A DNA stretch of 32,863 bases from Candidatus Aerophobus profundus SCGC AAA252-L23. GTDB lineage: Bacteria > Aerophobota > Aerophobia > Aerophobales > Aerophobaceae. The stretch covers positions 1,008-33,870 of the forward strand of contig AQRW01000176.1 in the NCBI GenBank assembly GCA_000402295.1, written 5' to 3'. This document shows, one piece after another, positions 31,660 to 32,863 of the stretch (position 1 is its first letter; each line of letters opens with the position of its first letter). Made by a program: the position numbers and the translations under genes. Below the pieces are notes generated by a model, which did not search any database, was not told the origin of the DNA, and was given only the letters and a program-made list of their open reading frames with translations.

Positions 31660-32863
31660 ATTTGATCTCTCTTGTATAAAATTTTGCCCTATTTTTTCTA
31701 ATCGTTAAGTCCTCTATAAATCTAAAATTTGCTTTTTCAAAAGCTTTGATTGAGAGTATGTTTTCCTCTTTAATATATGCTTTGATCAATCTCACATTTT
31801 TAGTTTTCAACAGTTCACTTATCGATTTATCTATAATAAAAAAGGACAAACCTAAGCCTCGTAAACTTTTCTCTAAACTAATATTTATTATGGCCTCCTT
31901 ATTTTTTGGATTTATGTCAAATCGTATCTGTCCATAGAATTTGTTCATATTATCGACAATGATAAAGAAAACGCAGTTTTTATTATCTAATTTCTTCTTT
32001 AACCATTCTAAATGGTCTTCCCCTTTTATTTTCTCAGAGTTAAATGAGTTTTTTCTTACTATATCATCATTCGATAAATTAAGTATATCGGAAACATCCC
32101 CAAGAGTAGCTTCTCTTAAAGAGAGATTGTTTTTAAACCAATCGAATAATAGTGATTTAGCTACCCTAAAACTACCTTTTCCATCAACAAATTCTTTCCC
32201 TGCCTTAGATTTATTCTTTCTTCCACTTGCATCTTCCAAATATTCTAACGAACGCTTCAATTCTTCCATAAAATTACTTTTCTTATACCACCCAGTATAT
32301 TCTAAGAACCCGGCTTTCTCCCATCCTTTAGCATTTCCCAACTGATTCTCTGCTACACAAATTCCCATTGTAGGTACTCCCACCCTGGCAAGCTCATATA
32401 AAGTTTGTCCTCCAGCAGAAATAGCTATATCTGATTCCAACATAATTTGTTTCATTTTTTCTGCATCTGGATAGTAAATCAGATTTGTATTTTTATCAGT
32501 TTCTTTTTTAATCTCATCTACATTCTGGAAAACTTTTCCAATTATCACGTTCTTCTTCAAGTTTGGACAATTCTTCTTCAAGAATCTCAAAATCCTTGGT
32601 GTCGTATTTCTCGCATCATCGCCGCCAAAAGTAATCATTACACTTTCAACCTTTTCTTTTATTTCTTTTTCTGGTATCTCCCAAAACTCTTTCCTCAAAG
32701 GAATATATTTAGTTCCAAGAAGATATACAACCCCATTCTTCTTGGGGTAATCTAACTCTTCCGCATAGATGTTTCCATTTACTACAATTCCCCTTGGATA
32801 ATCTAATCTTTTGTTATCATCTATATAAACAGGGGTTTCTACTAACTTTGATATATTTTCATA
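31649..32863 (-). CDS. PseG-PseH fusion (UDP-sugar hydrolase plus GNAT acetyltransferase), 5' partial
   Basis: The open frame enters from the right edge (405 codons visible). The first part reads YPRGIVVNGNIYAEELDY, VMITFGGDDARNTTPRILRF, ISAGGQTLYELARVGVPTMG and VAENQLGNAKGWEKAGF, the GT-B-like PseG hydrolase that removes UDP in pseudaminic acid synthesis. The last 155 or so residues are a GNAT acetyltransferase: LSLREATLGDVSDILNLS, YGQIRFDI, LEKSLRGLGLSFFIIDKSIS and KANFRFIEDL, a PseH-like N-acetyltransferase. Both steps directly precede PseI, encoded next. About 100 N-terminal residues lie outside the window; an apparent TTG start at 32698 is internal. Confidence 0.85.
   Translation of the reverse strand, partial: YENISKLVETPVYIDDNKRLDYPRGIVVNGNIYAEELDYPKKNGVVYLLGTKYIPLRKEFWEIPEKEIKEKVESVMITFGGDDARNTTPRILRFLKKNCPNLKKNVIIGKVFQNVDEIKKETDKNTNLIYYPDAEKMKQIMLESDIAISAGGQTLYELARVGVPTMGICVAENQLGNAKGWEKAGFLEYTGWYKKSNFMEELKRSLEYLEDASGRKNKSKAGKEFVDGKGSFRVAKSLLFDWFKNNLSLREATLGDVSDILNLSNDDIVRKNSFNSEKIKGEDHLEWLKKKLDNKNCVFFIIVDNMNKFYGQIRFDINPKNKEAIINISLEKSLRGLGLSFFIIDKSISELLKTKNVRLIKAYIKEENILSIKAFEKANFRFIEDLTIRKNRAKFYTREIKYGI

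Noticed and set aside
32698..32698. TTG at 32698 as the start of the PseG-PseH gene
   Set aside because: The frame continues upstream with clear PseG sequence to the window edge, so the gene is 5' partial.
1..32863. CRISPR arrays, tRNA and rRNA genes
   Set aside because: No regularly spaced direct repeats and no recognisable tRNA or rRNA segments were seen on either strand by reading.

Overview
This window looks like accessory chromosome from an AT-rich (roughly 40% GC by eye), probably Gram-negative, uncultivated bacterium. The Gram-negative inference rests on a CMP-Kdo-type cytidylyltransferase, pseudaminic-acid genes, a Wzx-type flippase and many surface-sugar enzymes. TTG and GTG starts are common. 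No rRNA, tRNA or CRISPR array was seen. I cannot name the lineage from sequence alone.

Region 1 (1-8.3 kb) is an island of toxin-antitoxin (TA) modules and repeats. A 3'-truncated IS1182-like transposase runs off the left edge and is followed by a 139-bp palindromic MITE-like repeat. Next come VapBC (intact), a VapB with only a 31-residue stub of its VapC, MntA-HepT (intact, with the HepT RX4HXY motif), MazEF (intact, strong promoter), a small unknown gene behind a 5'-truncated partner, an AbrB/RelE pair, a DUF4143 ATPase, an RHH antitoxin with only the C-terminal third of its PIN toxin, and a DUF433 antitoxin with no toxin. A 106-bp direct repeat carrying IS21-like end motifs occurs twice, 3 kb apart. 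Two decayed glycosyltransferase-4 C-termini lie between the TA genes, so the island sits on the eroded edge of the sugar locus.

Region 2 (8.3-28.5 kb) is a large surface-polysaccharide locus, all on the minus strand and tightly packed. It holds GT2 and GT4 glycosyltransferases, sugar-nucleotide enzymes (Rmd-like SDR, a sugar-1-phosphate nucleotidylyltransferase, a broken LegB-type dehydratase, UDP-xylose synthase), two paralogous methyltransferases, a 2-hydroxyacid dehydrogenase, a natural-looking GT2-alcohol dehydrogenase fusion, a KdsB-like cytidylyltransferase, two very large GT-B-like proteins, a flippase and pseudaminic acid synthase. Several genes are eroded: a Gfo/Idh/MocA N-terminus, an MDR N-terminus with a nonsense codon 2, a hexapeptide acetyltransferase scrap, the C-terminal lesions of legB, and an apparent ATG-to-ACG change at the pseI start.

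Region 3 (28.5-32.9 kb) shows how this locus is being rearranged. A PseG-PseH fusion gene enters from the right edge and is followed by a 50-codon 5' stub of a divergent pseI. An MNT-HEPN TA pair is wedged between this stub and the full pseI. The HEPN gene is itself split by a complete 2,256-bp insertion sequence with 18-bp perfect terminal repeats, a 5-bp target duplication, a near-consensus promoter and a probable -1 frameshift site at a run of nine A. The order of events can be read directly: MNT-HEPN was placed inside the pse operon, then the IS entered HEPN.
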